From assembly GCA_017860295.1 (NCBI GenBank), contig JAFNAS010000007.1, positions 1 through 64,000 on the forward strand: DNA of 64,000 nucleotides, written 5' to 3'. Under the pieces are notes generated by a model. That model was given only the letters and a program-made list of their open reading frames with translations, made no database searches and was not told the DNA's origin. This DNA is from Bacteroidota bacterium. Lineage in GTDB: Bacteria > Bacteroidota > Bacteroidia > Bacteroidales > Paludibacteraceae. A program made the position numbers and the translations under genes. Positions 26,901 to 33,877 of the stretch are shown here, one piece after another. Every line of letters begins with the position of its first letter. Position 1 is the stretch's first letter.

Positions 26901-27322
26901 ACATTGACAGATGAAGCAGACCCACTTGTTGTTGCGTAAAGTGCATAAGGAACGCTTAATAACTGACTGGATCCCGAGACGGTATAATTGGTGCTTCCGT
27001 TAGTATCGACTTCCGTCTTGAGATAATAGGGGCCCTTCGACCAATCGATGGAGCTGAAAGATGATGACTGAGCCGAACCTCCACCCACTTCTATGGTCAC
27101 TAATCCATTTGCATTAGTGGATGCATTATGAGTCTCAACATAAACGGCAGTCCCCGTTGATGACCCCTGGAGTATACTAATTCGGATGCCTACATTCTTA
27201 TTTTGTATCAAAGTGGAAGTGGCGTCCCTGATAACGGCTTGATAAGTCATTTTTTGAGGTGCCTGAGCATACAAAAAAGATGTAATAAATAGGGCAATAA
27301 GCAAATGTAGCAGCTGTTTCAT
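23960..27322 (-). CDS. Secreted fibre-like protein with Bacteroidota N-terminal domain (1,120 aa)
   Basis: A signal peptide (MKQLLHLLIALFITS, cleavage near YAQ) precedes a domain at about 21-135 with QKMTYQAVIRDA, VGIRISILQG and SVPYALYA. That domain is a common head of Bacteroidota surface proteins. The rest is fibre repeat: LRFNG.YWGPV and LRFNGGTWIPE hairpins, two copies of NKSNDGTL......SVYAVKTYVDSKV, and LAVANGGTGAATATAALTALGA. The final 100 residues look like a compact beta domain (ITLPDPSTCSGRILIIRNN, ending WYLIAGA). Its ATG overlaps the TGA of the upstream T9SS-tail gene (ATGA), implying coupled translation. No catalytic motif was seen; a structural or adhesive role is inferred. Confidence 0.8.
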   Translation of the reverse strand: MKQLLHLLIALFITSFLYAQAPQKMTYQAVIRDATSTLIQNKNVGIRISILQGSSTGTAVYVETHNASTNANGLVTIEVGGGSAQSSSFSSIDWSKGPYYLKTEVDTNGSTNYTVSGSSQLLSVPYALYATTSGSASSVNVIDNLTSTSTSDALSAYQGKILKGLIDNLSTSSGSTSSGSTLTGDVTSTGNVTKIEKIQGNILMATVPLAGQALRFNGLYWGPVTETLTGDVTGTYASTKVTQIQNIPVSVTAPASGQILRFNGGTWIPESPYAKYIALSPQLTGIYADNVQDALYQLQQQITTAAGGGITSVYHDGTLTGSGISGSLLGLADGAVTTSKIADKSVSLAKMADIATSTLIGRSSTGSGVPEAITIGTGLSLTGGVLSATGSSSGSGTITGVSAGTGLTGGGSSGNVTLALSSIASGTILGNNTTATAAPTAITSSALKTMLSLTKSDLGLGNVDNTSDLSKPISTATQTALDLKEDKANKSNDGTLASASTTLFPSVYAVKTYVDSKVSSSGSGTITGVVTTAGLTGGGTSGAVTVGMSSIANNTVLGNTSGSTATPTAITATTLKSMIGLTKSDLGLGNVDNTSDLNKPISTATQTALDLKEDKANKSNDGTLTTASSTLYPTVSAVKTYVDSKVPSFTTSDANKFLTVNSSGTATEWISPLASAVSVTVQNGLPSTATTVQTALENLQSEISSIVSSGGSGTVTGVSVLTANGFKGSATSATVPAITLGTTVTGLLKGDATTGAITAATAGTDYLLPSGTAAIATNVGVSTTGILYQSAANTTTTISNPSTTGYVLTWNGSTPTWQASTGGGVTSVAASGGTTGLSFSGGPITSSGTLTLSGTLAVANGGTGAATATAALTALGAQAADADLTALAGVSTTGILARTGSGTATARTITGGTGITVTNGDGVSGNPTIALASTAVTAGSYTSANITVDAQGRITAAANGSGGSGITTASNGLTATSSNVALGGTLTAATIINQGVNTLTFSNTGSSGTTGNTIFDGTIQIKGAVYAKVRTYTGTFAGFSVNTDDYIINIQISGAGNITLPDPSTCSGRILIIRNNSVQAGTSGTYTYITYPPVNNTSIAASRGQMLISDGTNWYLIAGA

Positions 27323-27813
27323 CGAGTATAGTCCTTAATTATTTTAAAAATTCGCATTATATTTTTCTTGGAGTTACGAATTGTTAATAGGTAAACTCCT
27401 GTAGGCAGATCAACCATCGAGATCTCGGTGCTGTTAGTTTGAATATTATCTTGTTTGATCAACTTTCGGGTGGAATTGTACAATAGATAGTTAAACACCG
27501 TCGGATCGGCATTTTTTATTGTTAATGTTACATTATTTGGTGTCGGATTCGGAAATACAATGCAATCGATAGATAAGTCATCACTACTGTCCGGGTTGAC
27601 AGGAGACACCTTCAAATTGTAAGTCTGTTGCACCCCTTCAGCAAACGATCTGTCGGAATTGGAAATGGTGGTATATGCAATTTGCCCTAACGTGTAGCTT
27701 ATGCTGCTACCATCAGAGCTATGGATATCACCACCGGTGCTGGTTGTTGCTTCTTGAGCAACTAAACTTCCGGAGAATATCAAAAATAAATATAAAGTAA
27801 TAAAATATTTCAT
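27319..27813 (-). CDS. Small secreted protein with T9SS C-terminal sorting domain
   Basis: 164 residues with a signal peptide (MKYFITLYLFLIFSGSLVAQ). A short conserved region (SYTLGQIAYTT, EGVQQTYNL) is followed by a type-A sorting tail with VFPNPTPNNVTLTI, LPTGVYLLTI and a basic end (RIFKIIK). In the T9SS family such tails direct export across the outer membrane and attachment to the surface. The mature part is only about 65 residues, so this is more likely an anchor, adaptor or founding subunit than an enzyme. It is the first gene of the surface-protein run and overlaps the next start codon by 4 nt. Confidence 0.8.
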   Translation of the reverse strand: MKYFITLYLFLIFSGSLVAQEATTSTGGDIHSSDGSSISYTLGQIAYTTISNSDRSFAEGVQQTYNLKVSPVNPDSSDDLSIDCIVFPNPTPNNVTLTIKNADPTVFNYLLYNSTRKLIKQDNIQTNSTEISMVDLPTGVYLLTIRNSKKNIMRIFKIIKDYTR

Positions 27814-28930
27814 AAAACTGACGAAGACATATTAAATCTGAGCCAAATGTTTCATTTTCATATAAAATCGATGACGAGCACAATAAATGACTTTCTTTCT
27901 ACGTTAATAATAATTCAAAATCACCTGTATTAATAATTGATTTATATACAATAACTTATAATGGAAATTCAGGTTGTATTTTCATTTTGTTTTTCAGTGA
28001 GATGAAAACAAAATCAGGTACAAATCTGAACCACCAGATTGCATGACAATAAGATCGATTTATTCAAGTTTGAACAAAAAGACTTAATTAATTTTAAAAG
28101 ATCAGGAATTTTCTCTTTTGATTATTAGAAGAAAGCTTGTAAGCTTATTTTAGTGTGCAAAAGCGGATTCTATAACTAAATTCTTCAACTATTTCTATTT
28201 CGAGATTCTTTATCGTTTTGATTTCGAATAGAATCTTTGCCATTCAAATCAGCAACATTTCAACAAAGGCAGAACTCATTCGATTGAACTTATAATGTTG
28301 CCAACTAATAACTTAAAAGTACTATCTCCTGCGGACAATGCGATTGGGAAAATGTCGCGCCAAAATAGTTGCCTGCATTATGTATATACTTTTATATACT
28401 TTGCTTTTAATCCACACTACAAAACAAATATACATATATTTAGTTCAATCCTCAATGATAATAGATATTTTATTGTGGTTAAATAATGTTGTACTAAAAC
28501 AATGACAAATTGAGGATTTCTTCCTTTCGTTATTCTGCTTTCGGAATCTGTTTTCTGTAAAATGCAATAGTAATATAATCAATAATATACACTCATATTC
28601 TATTGAGACATTTGTAAATAAAGTAAATTTGTTTGATATAATTTGAACTATTTTGCAAATGATTATTTGTTGCAGAAGTGTTTCATCTTGTTTTAAATAT
28701 TAAATAAATGCAACAATATAAAAAATTAACTATATAAGATTTCTTGTTGTCAGCTAAGAAATAGATAGTGTGTAATACTATTTTTATCGGGAAGTCATAA
28801 ACCCATTTGGATAAGCCCATTGTTTTGATTCCGTCGCAATTGAAAAAAACAAGAAATCTTTAGTTATTGCCGATAATTGTGTATTTTTGTGCTCCAAATA
28901 GAATTTTCATCTTTTAAACACTCCATTTTT
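27814..28930. other. Long AT-rich divergent intergenic region
   Basis: About 1.1 kb between divergent genes. It must hold the promoter of the surface-protein run. On the minus strand I see only a one-mismatch -7 box (AACATTTG at about 27862-27869) without a good -33 partner. The only ORF of note (28295-28486) has no recognisable family, start context or signal. No RNA gene or repeat was recognised. Confidence 0.5.
28882..28889 (+). promoter_or_regulatory. Possible -7 promoter box for the TPR gene
   Basis: TATTTTTG matches the Bacteroidota -7 consensus TAnnTTTG and lies 41 nt before the preferred ATG. No TTG was found at the usual 19-21 nt spacing (the nearest is 12 nt upstream), so support is partial. 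Confidence 0.35.
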
Positions 28931-29623
28931 ATGGCAACAAAAAAAGAAGGTCAAGAACCTGATAATCTGAAAACCGTTGAAAACGTGTTAAGTCAATCAG
29001 AGGCTTTTATCGAAAAATACCAAAAACAAATTTTATACGGGGTAGGCATTGTTGTTCTGATTGTGCTGGCCATTTTGGCTTTCCGCAATTGGTATCTTGT
29101 TCCGAAAGAAAACAAAGCAGAAACTAAGTTAGCGGTGTGTCAGAACTATTTTGCGGTCGATTCATTTCGGGTCGCTCTTAATGGCGATGGCACTGAAAAC
29201 TGTATCGGATTCAAAGGCGTGGTAGACGAATATGGCATGACCAAATCGGCTAACCTTGCTAATGCGTATGCCGGAGTTTGTTGCTACAAGTTGAAAGATT
29301 ACAACAATGCTATCAAATATCTGAAGAAATTTAATGGTAAGGATCTGAATATTGCGCCGTCAATTACCGGTCTTATTGGTGATAGCTACATTGAGCTGGG
29401 TCAGACAGAAGAAGGAATTAAATATTTCTTGAAAGCGGCTGATACCGATAATGAAATGATCAGTCCCATTTATTTGAAAAAAGCAGCTATCGCTTACGAG
29501 AGCCGGGGCGATTACAAAAAAGCAATTGAAGCCTATACTAAAATAAAAGACGAATATGTTCGAAGTCAGGAAGCTTCGGATATTGATCGTTATATTGCCC
29601 GTGCACAAGCATTGGTGAAATAA
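28931..29623 (+). CDS. Membrane-anchored tetratricopeptide-repeat protein (YfgM/TPR_21-like)
   Basis: I start at the ATG at 28931 (MATKKEGQEP); the longer frame from 28877 adds 18 residues with no family support. A single membrane segment spans residues about 34-52 (ILYGVGIVVLIVLAILAF), with a short cytoplasmic N-terminus and a periplasmic TPR region (AYAGVCCYKLKDYNNAIKY, GDSYIELGQTEEGIKYF, AYESRGDYKKAIEAY). Proteins of this shape, related to YfgM, are thought to help envelope protein folding or complex assembly. It sits just before ribH, but a terminator separates the two. The precise role is unknown. Confidence 0.75.
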   Translation: MATKKEGQEPDNLKTVENVLSQSEAFIEKYQKQILYGVGIVVLIVLAILAFRNWYLVPKENKAETKLAVCQNYFAVDSFRVALNGDGTENCIGFKGVVDEYGMTKSANLANAYAGVCCYKLKDYNNAIKYLKKFNGKDLNIAPSITGLIGDSYIELGQTEEGIKYFLKAADTDNEMISPIYLKKAAIAYESRGDYKKAIEAYTKIKDEYVRSQEASDIDRYIARAQALVK

Positions 29624-29651
29624 GAAATTTTGAATTACACACTAGAATGAG

Positions 29652-29682
29652 ACTGCTTCAAATGTGTTGAAGCAGTTTTTTT
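29652..29682 (+). terminator. Rho-independent terminator after the TPR gene
   Basis: Perfect 10-bp stem ACTGCTTCAA / TTGAAGCAGT (29652-29661 with 29667-29676), 5-nt loop, followed by a run of T. Confidence 0.85.
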
Positions 29683-29704
29683 ATCTTTTAATCAAATCAA
29701 ATTT

Positions 29705-30193
29705 ATGTCAACTGCAAATCACAATTTGTCCGACTATGAGAGTGATAAACTCCCATCTGTCAGTGATATGCGTTTTGGGGTGGTTGTGTCGGAATGGAAT
29801 CCGGATGTTACCGAAGGTCTGTTGAGTGGCGTTTTGCAAACTTTGCAAAAACAGGGAGCCAATCCCGATCAGATTGTTGTTCAGTATGTTCCCGGGAGCT
29901 TTGAATTGGTTTATGGCGCAAAATGTTTGGCCGACCATGCTCATGTGGATGCCGTAATTGCTCTGGGATCTGTTGTGCGTGGTGATACGCCCCACTTCGA
30001 TTATGTTTGCCAGGGAGTGACACAGGGAATTTCGTTCCTGAATGCATCGCAGCCGGTACCTGTTATTTTTGGGTTGCTTACCACCGACACTATGGAACAA
30101 GCCACCGATCGTGCCGGAGGGCGGTATGGTAATAAAGGAGATGAGGCTGCTGTTACGGCAATCAAAATGATTGCTTTGAAAAGAAGTTTCTAA
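29705..30193 (+). CDS. ribH: 6,7-dimethyl-8-ribityllumazine synthase
   Basis: Penultimate step of riboflavin synthesis: it condenses 5-amino-6-ribitylamino-uracil with 3,4-dihydroxy-2-butanone 4-phosphate. The 162-residue length is normal. Substrate-site motifs are all present: SEWN (W31), [20 protein letters not shown] with the catalytic His97, and GLLTTDT...A..RAGG..GNKG. It is flanked by terminators on both sides, so it is probably a single-gene unit in the cytoplasm. No FMN riboswitch was seen in the 22-nt gap upstream. Confidence 0.95.
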   Translation: MSTANHNLSDYESDKLPSVSDMRFGVVVSEWNPDVTEGLLSGVLQTLQKQGANPDQIVVQYVPGSFELVYGAKCLADHAHVDAVIALGSVVRGDTPHFDYVCQGVTQGISFLNASQPVPVIFGLLTTDTMEQATDRAGGRYGNKGDEAAVTAIKMIALKRSF

Positions 30194-30216
30194 ATCTATA
30201 ACTAGAAAAAGCAGGA

Positions 30217-30265
30217 CAAGAGAAGATCAAATTCTGGAATTTGATCTTCTCTTGATCTTTTTTTT
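30217..30265 (+). terminator. Strong rho-independent terminator after ribH
   Basis: Perfect 17-bp inverted repeat (30217-30233 with 30238-30254), 4-nt loop CTGG, then ATC and eight or more T. Confidence 0.9.
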
Positions 30266-30426
30266 GGTTAATCGATTTTTGAAGGTCTTATTTTTAGATT
30301 GTTATGTGTTTTGTCAGACAATATATACGGACTGGCGTTTCGGGATATTGGGACTGATGGAGGTTGAATTATAATAACATCACTGTTTTGTTGCTATTTT
30401 TGTAACTTAATGTAGAATGTTCGTTT

Positions 30427-30855
30427 ATGTTATTCAAAAATTCGATACCGGCTGATTTGGTTCAGGAACTGTTTGATGACAGCGAGAAAGCGTTGCGCTT
30501 TATTGCCGATATTAAATGGGAAGATGGATTTGTGTGTCGGAAGTGCGGAAATACAAACTATTGCGAAGGAAAATCTCCCTCTTCAAGGCGGTGTACCCGA
30601 TGCAAAACAGAGGAATCGGCCACAGCACATACGCTTTTTCATAATTGCAAATTCCCGATCAACAAGGCATTTTATATTGCGTACACGGTGTGTGTGGAGG
30701 GAAAACCATTGTCGTCCTATTGCTATGCCGATCAACTGGGACTGAATCAAATGACCTGTTGGAAATTTAGGAAGAGAATAGAAACCTGTCTCGGAAAGCA
30801 GAAAGAGCAAAAAGAGGAATCTTCATTGCAATCGATTTTAATGACGCATGATTGA
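30427..30855 (+). CDS. Stand-alone IS1595-type zinc-ribbon protein (transposase N-terminal domain only)
   Basis: 142 residues matching the N-terminal zinc-ribbon region of IS1595 transposases. It has an F..D..A..FI...KW.DGFVC start, a zinc ribbon C37-x2-C40 ... C56-x2-C59, then a helix-turn-helix-like part (INKAFYIAY, SSYCYADQLGLNQMTCWKF). The DDE nuclease domain is absent, and the 56 nt before tRNA-Tyr leave no room for it. No terminal inverted repeats were seen. The frame is intact, so it is either a retained DNA-binding relic or a domesticated regulator. A TATTTTTG box lies at 30395-30402. Confidence 0.65.
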   Translation: MLFKNSIPADLVQELFDDSEKALRFIADIKWEDGFVCRKCGNTNYCEGKSPSSRRCTRCKTEESATAHTLFHNCKFPINKAFYIAYTVCVEGKPLSSYCYADQLGLNQMTCWKFRKRIETCLGKQKEQKEESSLQSILMTHD

Positions 30856-30864
30856 CCGGTGTCA

Positions 30865-30894
30865 TTGTTTTATTGCAGAATATTCTTATCTTTG
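30865..30894 (+). promoter_or_regulatory. Bacteroidota-type promoter of tRNA-Tyr
   Basis: TTG at 30865-30867, a 19-nt spacer, and TATCTTTG at 30887-30894, a full match to TTG-N19-21-TAnnTTTG. The tRNA starts 17 nt downstream. Readthrough could also supply the queuosine genes. Confidence 0.75.
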
Positions 30895-30911
30895 CACCCG
30901 CTTTATGCAAG

Positions 30912-30994
30912 GGGCAGTTACCAGAGTGGCCAAATGGGGCAGACTGTAAATCTGCTAGCTTACGCTTACGGTGGTTCGAATCCATCACTGCCCA
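30912..30994 (+). tRNA. tRNA-Tyr (anticodon GTA)
   Basis: The acceptor stem GGGCAGT (30912-30918) pairs with ACTGCCC (30987-30993), and A follows as discriminator. The anticodon arm GCAGA-CTGTAAA-TCTGC gives GTA. The long variable arm of a class II tRNA (TAGCTTACGCTTACG) and a T arm with GGTTCGAATCC are present. CCA is not encoded. GUN anticodons such as this are queuosine targets. Confidence 0.95.
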
Positions 30995-31046
30995 CAAATT
31001 TATTGACCGGTGATATCGGAAATGAATAAATTGTAAATGTATTTAC

Positions 31047-31077
31047 ACGTGTTCTTGGTAACCACGTAAAAAACAAG
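31047..31077 (+). promoter_or_regulatory. preQ1-I-like riboswitch aptamer
   Basis: P1 is ACGTG (31047-31051) paired with CACGT (31063-31067). Inside the loop, CTTG (31054-31057) can pair with CAAG (31074-31077) after the A6 run 31068-31073, forming the H-type pseudoknot of the preQ1-I class. The loop segment GTAACC matches the known Thermoanaerobacter tengcongensis aptamer. The pseudoknot ends 3 nt before the ATG of the queuosine-precursor transporter gene, so ligand binding would block ribosome access. A 7-bp hairpin (31032-31047) lies just upstream. Confidence 0.75.
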
Positions 31078-31080
31078 ATT

Positions 31081-31761
31081 ATGAAACAAAATATTTCTCC
31101 TGTATTCCTTCTTTTGACAGTGGTATTCACCACTTGTTTGTTAATTTCCAATTTAGTTGCGGCAAAGATTGTGGTTATTGCTTCGGTAGCAGTGCCTGTA
31201 GGTATTTTCCTTTTCCCGATCACCTATATCATCAACGACGTTATTGCCGAGGTTTGGGGATTCCGCAAAGCCCGCCTGATGATCTGGCTGGCCTTTGCAA
31301 TGAACTTTTTTACCGTGCTGTTTTATCAGTTTGCTGTGGCATTGCCTCCGGCTCCATTTTGGTCGGGACAAGAAGCTTTTAGTGCTGTTTTGTCGCAAAC
31401 GCCGCGCATTGCCGTGGCGAGTTTGTTAGCTTTTTTTGTAGGTTCGTTTCTGAATGCTTACGTGATGAGCAAGATGAAAGTTGCCATGAACGGGAATAAA
31501 TTTTCGGTACGTGCTATTGCGTCTACAGTGGTAGGCGAGGCCGCCGATTCAACTATATTTATCTCGATTGCATTCTGGGGAATACTATCGGCGAACCAAC
31601 TGGTGCTGATGATTATTACCCAGGCATTGCTGAAAACGTTGTATGAGGTTATTATTCTTCCTGTGACGCAACAGGTTGTGTCTTATATTAAAAAGAAAGA
31701 ACAAACCGATGTTTACGATACCAATGTTTCGTATAACATCTGGAAAGTGAAAGAAGTATAG
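31081..31761 (+). CDS. yhhQ: Queuosine precursor transporter (YhhQ/Vut_1 family)
   Basis: 226 residues with about six membrane helices. Family hallmarks are SNLVAAKI, FPITYIINDVIAEVWGFRKAR near the start, and SFLNAYVMSKMK plus GEAADSTIFI in the second half. YhhQ proteins import queuosine precursors such as preQ0 or preQ1 across the inner membrane. It lies directly behind a preQ1-I-like riboswitch and 3 nt before queF, fitting that role. It is probably shut down when preQ1 is plentiful. Confidence 0.88.
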   Translation: MKQNISPVFLLLTVVFTTCLLISNLVAAKIVVIASVAVPVGIFLFPITYIINDVIAEVWGFRKARLMIWLAFAMNFFTVLFYQFAVALPPAPFWSGQEAFSAVLSQTPRIAVASLLAFFVGSFLNAYVMSKMKVAMNGNKFSVRAIASTVVGEAADSTIFISIAFWGILSANQLVLMIITQALLKTLYEVIILPVTQQVVSYIKKKEQTDVYDTNVSYNIWKVKEV

Positions 31762-31764
31762 TTT

Positions 31765-32208
31765 ATGGAACTACACCATTTAGGCAAGAAAACCGACTAT
31801 CCGACCGATTATGCTCCTGAGCTGTTGGAGTCGTTTGATAACAAACATCCGGATAATGATTACTGGGTGCGTTTTAACTGTCCCGAATTTACCACCTTGT
31901 GTCCGATAACCGGACAGCCCGATTTTGCCACACTGGTTATCGACTATATTCCGGCCCGGAAAATGGTCGAAAGCAAAAGCCTGAAACTATATCTGTTTAG
32001 TTTTCGCAATCATGGCGATTTTCACGAAGATTGCGTAAACATTGTGATGAAAGATTTGATTCGGTTGCTCGAACCGAAATATATTGAAGTAACCGGTCTC
32101 TTTACTCCTCGTGGAGGCATCAGCATTCACCCGTATTGCAACTACGGAATGCCAGGGACCGAATTCGAAGAGATGGCAAAGCATAGGTTGAGAAACAGAA
32201 ACCTGTAG
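31765..32208 (+). CDS. queF: NADPH-dependent 7-cyano-7-deazaguanine reductase
   Basis: Short-type QueF (147 residues) that reduces preQ0 to preQ1 with NADPH. Motifs are [13 protein letters not shown] with nucleophile Cys46 and Asp53, ESKSLKLYL (69-77) for NADPH/substrate contact, and [11 protein letters not shown]. It is translated in series with yhhQ (3-nt gap) under the same riboswitch. Its end product is used to modify GUN-anticodon tRNAs, including the tRNA-Tyr encoded 770 bp upstream. Confidence 0.95.
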   Translation: MELHHLGKKTDYPTDYAPELLESFDNKHPDNDYWVRFNCPEFTTLCPITGQPDFATLVIDYIPARKMVESKSLKLYLFSFRNHGDFHEDCVNIVMKDLIRLLEPKYIEVTGLFTPRGGISIHPYCNYGMPGTEFEEMAKHRLRNRNL

Positions 32209-32238
32209 GACTCTCATTTCAGTATCACTAACCAAAAT

Positions 32239-33459
32239 CTAAAGGTATCCGGGTGTTTGTGAAAAATATTCGGATACGTATTTGTTTATCCAGCGATACA
32301 GGTCGCCCATCTCTTTCTCGTCAATTCCGTTGCTTCTCCACTTATTCAGCTCCGTTTCTGCGCGGCGGATAATCTCTTCCTCTACCACAAGATTCTTTTG
32401 TAGTATACCCTTGTTTTCTTTGTTCACTAAAGCCGAAAGGTTCAGATAATCGTTTCCTTCTCCTTTCTCTACCGGGAAAAGTTGCTTTTTCAGGTTCAGT
32501 GACCATTCGCACAACGGAGCATTTCCGCTTGCATCCGGCAACAAAATGTTCGGGCAATTGCCTTTCGCATTGATCCAGACCGGTATTGCCACCGAGGTGA
32601 GTGGCGATCCGAGAATTGTCCACATAGTGGTTAGTGCGGTTGGTTCGTGCAGTTTGGTGCCCTGAATCAGAATGGCAGCTGACGTAATATAGCGGGGAAT
32701 AAAATCGCGAAACGGCACATAGACCGGCGAATCTCCGTTTTGAGGCATTGCATCATACAGATTGACTTTTGTTAGCCCGTGTGTGAGGCAACGCGAAACC
32801 CGGTGCAGCAGGAAATCACAGGAAAGAGCTTTGTCTTGTGCGGCGCCGGTAAAGAGTTGTTCGGCTTCCAGATAGCGGCTGACGCCTTTGTCCTGACTGC
32901 GGTTGCCTGAAAAGGAGAAATTGGTTCGGATGATGTACCCGTCGGGTGCAACTGTCGGATCATTGACATCGTATTTTCTATAACGCGAATTTCCCGTTTC
33001 AAAATAGGCGCCTCCTCCCTGCGCATCGATAACGCCGAAGTTGGCTTCAACACCCAGAGGCTTAGGCAGCGAATCGAGTAGCTGCTCGAAATCGCGAACG
33101 GTGCGGCACCGCTGCAACGCCAGTTTCATTACAAGGCCCTCTTTGTCTTTAATGGGTGCCTGATCGTGTTCATTGAGGTTGTACGATGCGGAGTTGATAA
33201 TGGCAAAGCCGGTGCTGTTGTAACCACCCCAAACGGCGTGCGACGGGTCGTTGCTGTTGACCAGTCCTACGTAGTCGTACCTTCCGTCGTGAAAAAATTC
33301 TATTTTATTGTGCAATTCGTCTGTGTCGCGCTGTTTGAACAACAAGGCGCGGCCGTCGGGGGTGAACTTACCCGAAACGAGGGCTGTGGTACATGCAAAA
33401 ACGGTGGTTGCCTGAAGCAATAAAAAAGCAACAAATAGAATACGGGTAAATTTTATCAT
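32239..33459 (-). CDS. Exported Ntn hydrolase (C45 / linear-amide C-N hydrolase type)
   Basis: 406 residues. A signal peptide ends VFA and the next residue is Cys23 (CTTALVSGK), so signal cleavage would itself expose the N-terminal nucleophile used by this superfamily. Other matches are LLFKQRDTDE (substrate-site region), VWGGYNSTGFAIINSASYN and GVIDAQGGGAYFETGN. Relatives cleave amide bonds in acylated amino acids, peptides or bile-salt-like compounds; the substrate here is unknown. VFAC is close to a lipobox but has Phe at -2, so lipoprotein processing is a less likely alternative. It is last in a minus-strand group, 25 nt after a small unknown gene. Confidence 0.7.
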   Translation of the reverse strand: MIKFTRILFVAFLLLQATTVFACTTALVSGKFTPDGRALLFKQRDTDELHNKIEFFHDGRYDYVGLVNSNDPSHAVWGGYNSTGFAIINSASYNLNEHDQAPIKDKEGLVMKLALQRCRTVRDFEQLLDSLPKPLGVEANFGVIDAQGGGAYFETGNSRYRKYDVNDPTVAPDGYIIRTNFSFSGNRSQDKGVSRYLEAEQLFTGAAQDKALSCDFLLHRVSRCLTHGLTKVNLYDAMPQNGDSPVYVPFRDFIPRYITSAAILIQGTKLHEPTALTTMWTILGSPLTSVAIPVWINAKGNCPNILLPDASGNAPLCEWSLNLKKQLFPVEKGEGNDYLNLSALVNKENKGILQKNLVVEEEIIRRAETELNKWRSNGIDEKEMGDLYRWINKYVSEYFSQTPGYL

Positions 33460-33484
33460 TTCAAACAGGTAAATATCGGTTGAT

Positions 33485-33877
33485 TTATTCGTTTAGCAGA
33501 GCAATAATTTTAGTCTGATTTTCCATCTGCTCCAGATCCAGCGTTTTGGTCTTTACCTCCCAACTCTTCCAGGCAAAAAGTGTTTTTTTCAGGGAGCGTT
33601 TGTCGGTCTCTGTCAATGGACGGTCAATGTTTACGGAAGCATAGAGTAAATTTCCAAGGTAACTGAGCAAAGAGGCATTTTTATCTTTGGCAAAGAGCTG
33701 GAATTCCACTTCGGTCATTTGCTGTAGCTGAGGGAGCGTTATGTCGAAGTAGTGTAGCAGTTCGGTCGAGATAATCTCTTGCGATTCCTCTTCCCTATCG
33801 ACACGCATGCGGAATATTTTTTGAAGCACCGCGTGCATCTTTTCAATTTCCCTCTCCAAGTAATCGCGACGCTCCAT
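33485..33877 (-). CDS. Conserved-looking hypothetical protein, charged and helical (130 aa)
   Basis: No family recognised. It is rich in Glu, Lys and Leu and predicted mostly helical, with no signal peptide, membrane segment or metal motif. The N-terminus (MERRDYLEREIEKMHAVLQ) looks like a short coiled coil, and a second helix-rich half follows. Its start overlaps the end of the upstream peptidase gene by 35 nt in a different frame, implying translational coupling, so a partner or regulator of that peptidase is a reasonable guess. The alternative is an unrelated cytoplasmic protein. Confidence 0.6.
   Translation of the reverse strand: MERRDYLEREIEKMHAVLQKIFRMRVDREEESQEIISTELLHYFDITLPQLQQMTEVEFQLFAKDKNASLLSYLGNLLYASVNIDRPLTETDKRSLKKTLFAWKSWEVKTKTLDLEQMENQTKIIALLNE

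Noticed and set aside
1-27813. Prophage tail region
   Set aside because: The repeats look like tail fibres, but the complete gene starts carry signal peptides, one protein has a T9SS tail, and no capsid, terminase, baseplate, holin or integrase is present.
28295-28486. 63-codon ORF in the long intergenic region
   Set aside because: No recognisable family, AT-driven composition, no start context.
30427-30855. Complete IS1595 insertion sequence
   Set aside because: No DDE domain, no inverted repeats and no target duplication.
30767-31223. Minus-strand ORFs over tRNA-Tyr
   Set aside because: The peptides read through the tRNA complement and are a usual artefact of tRNA genes.
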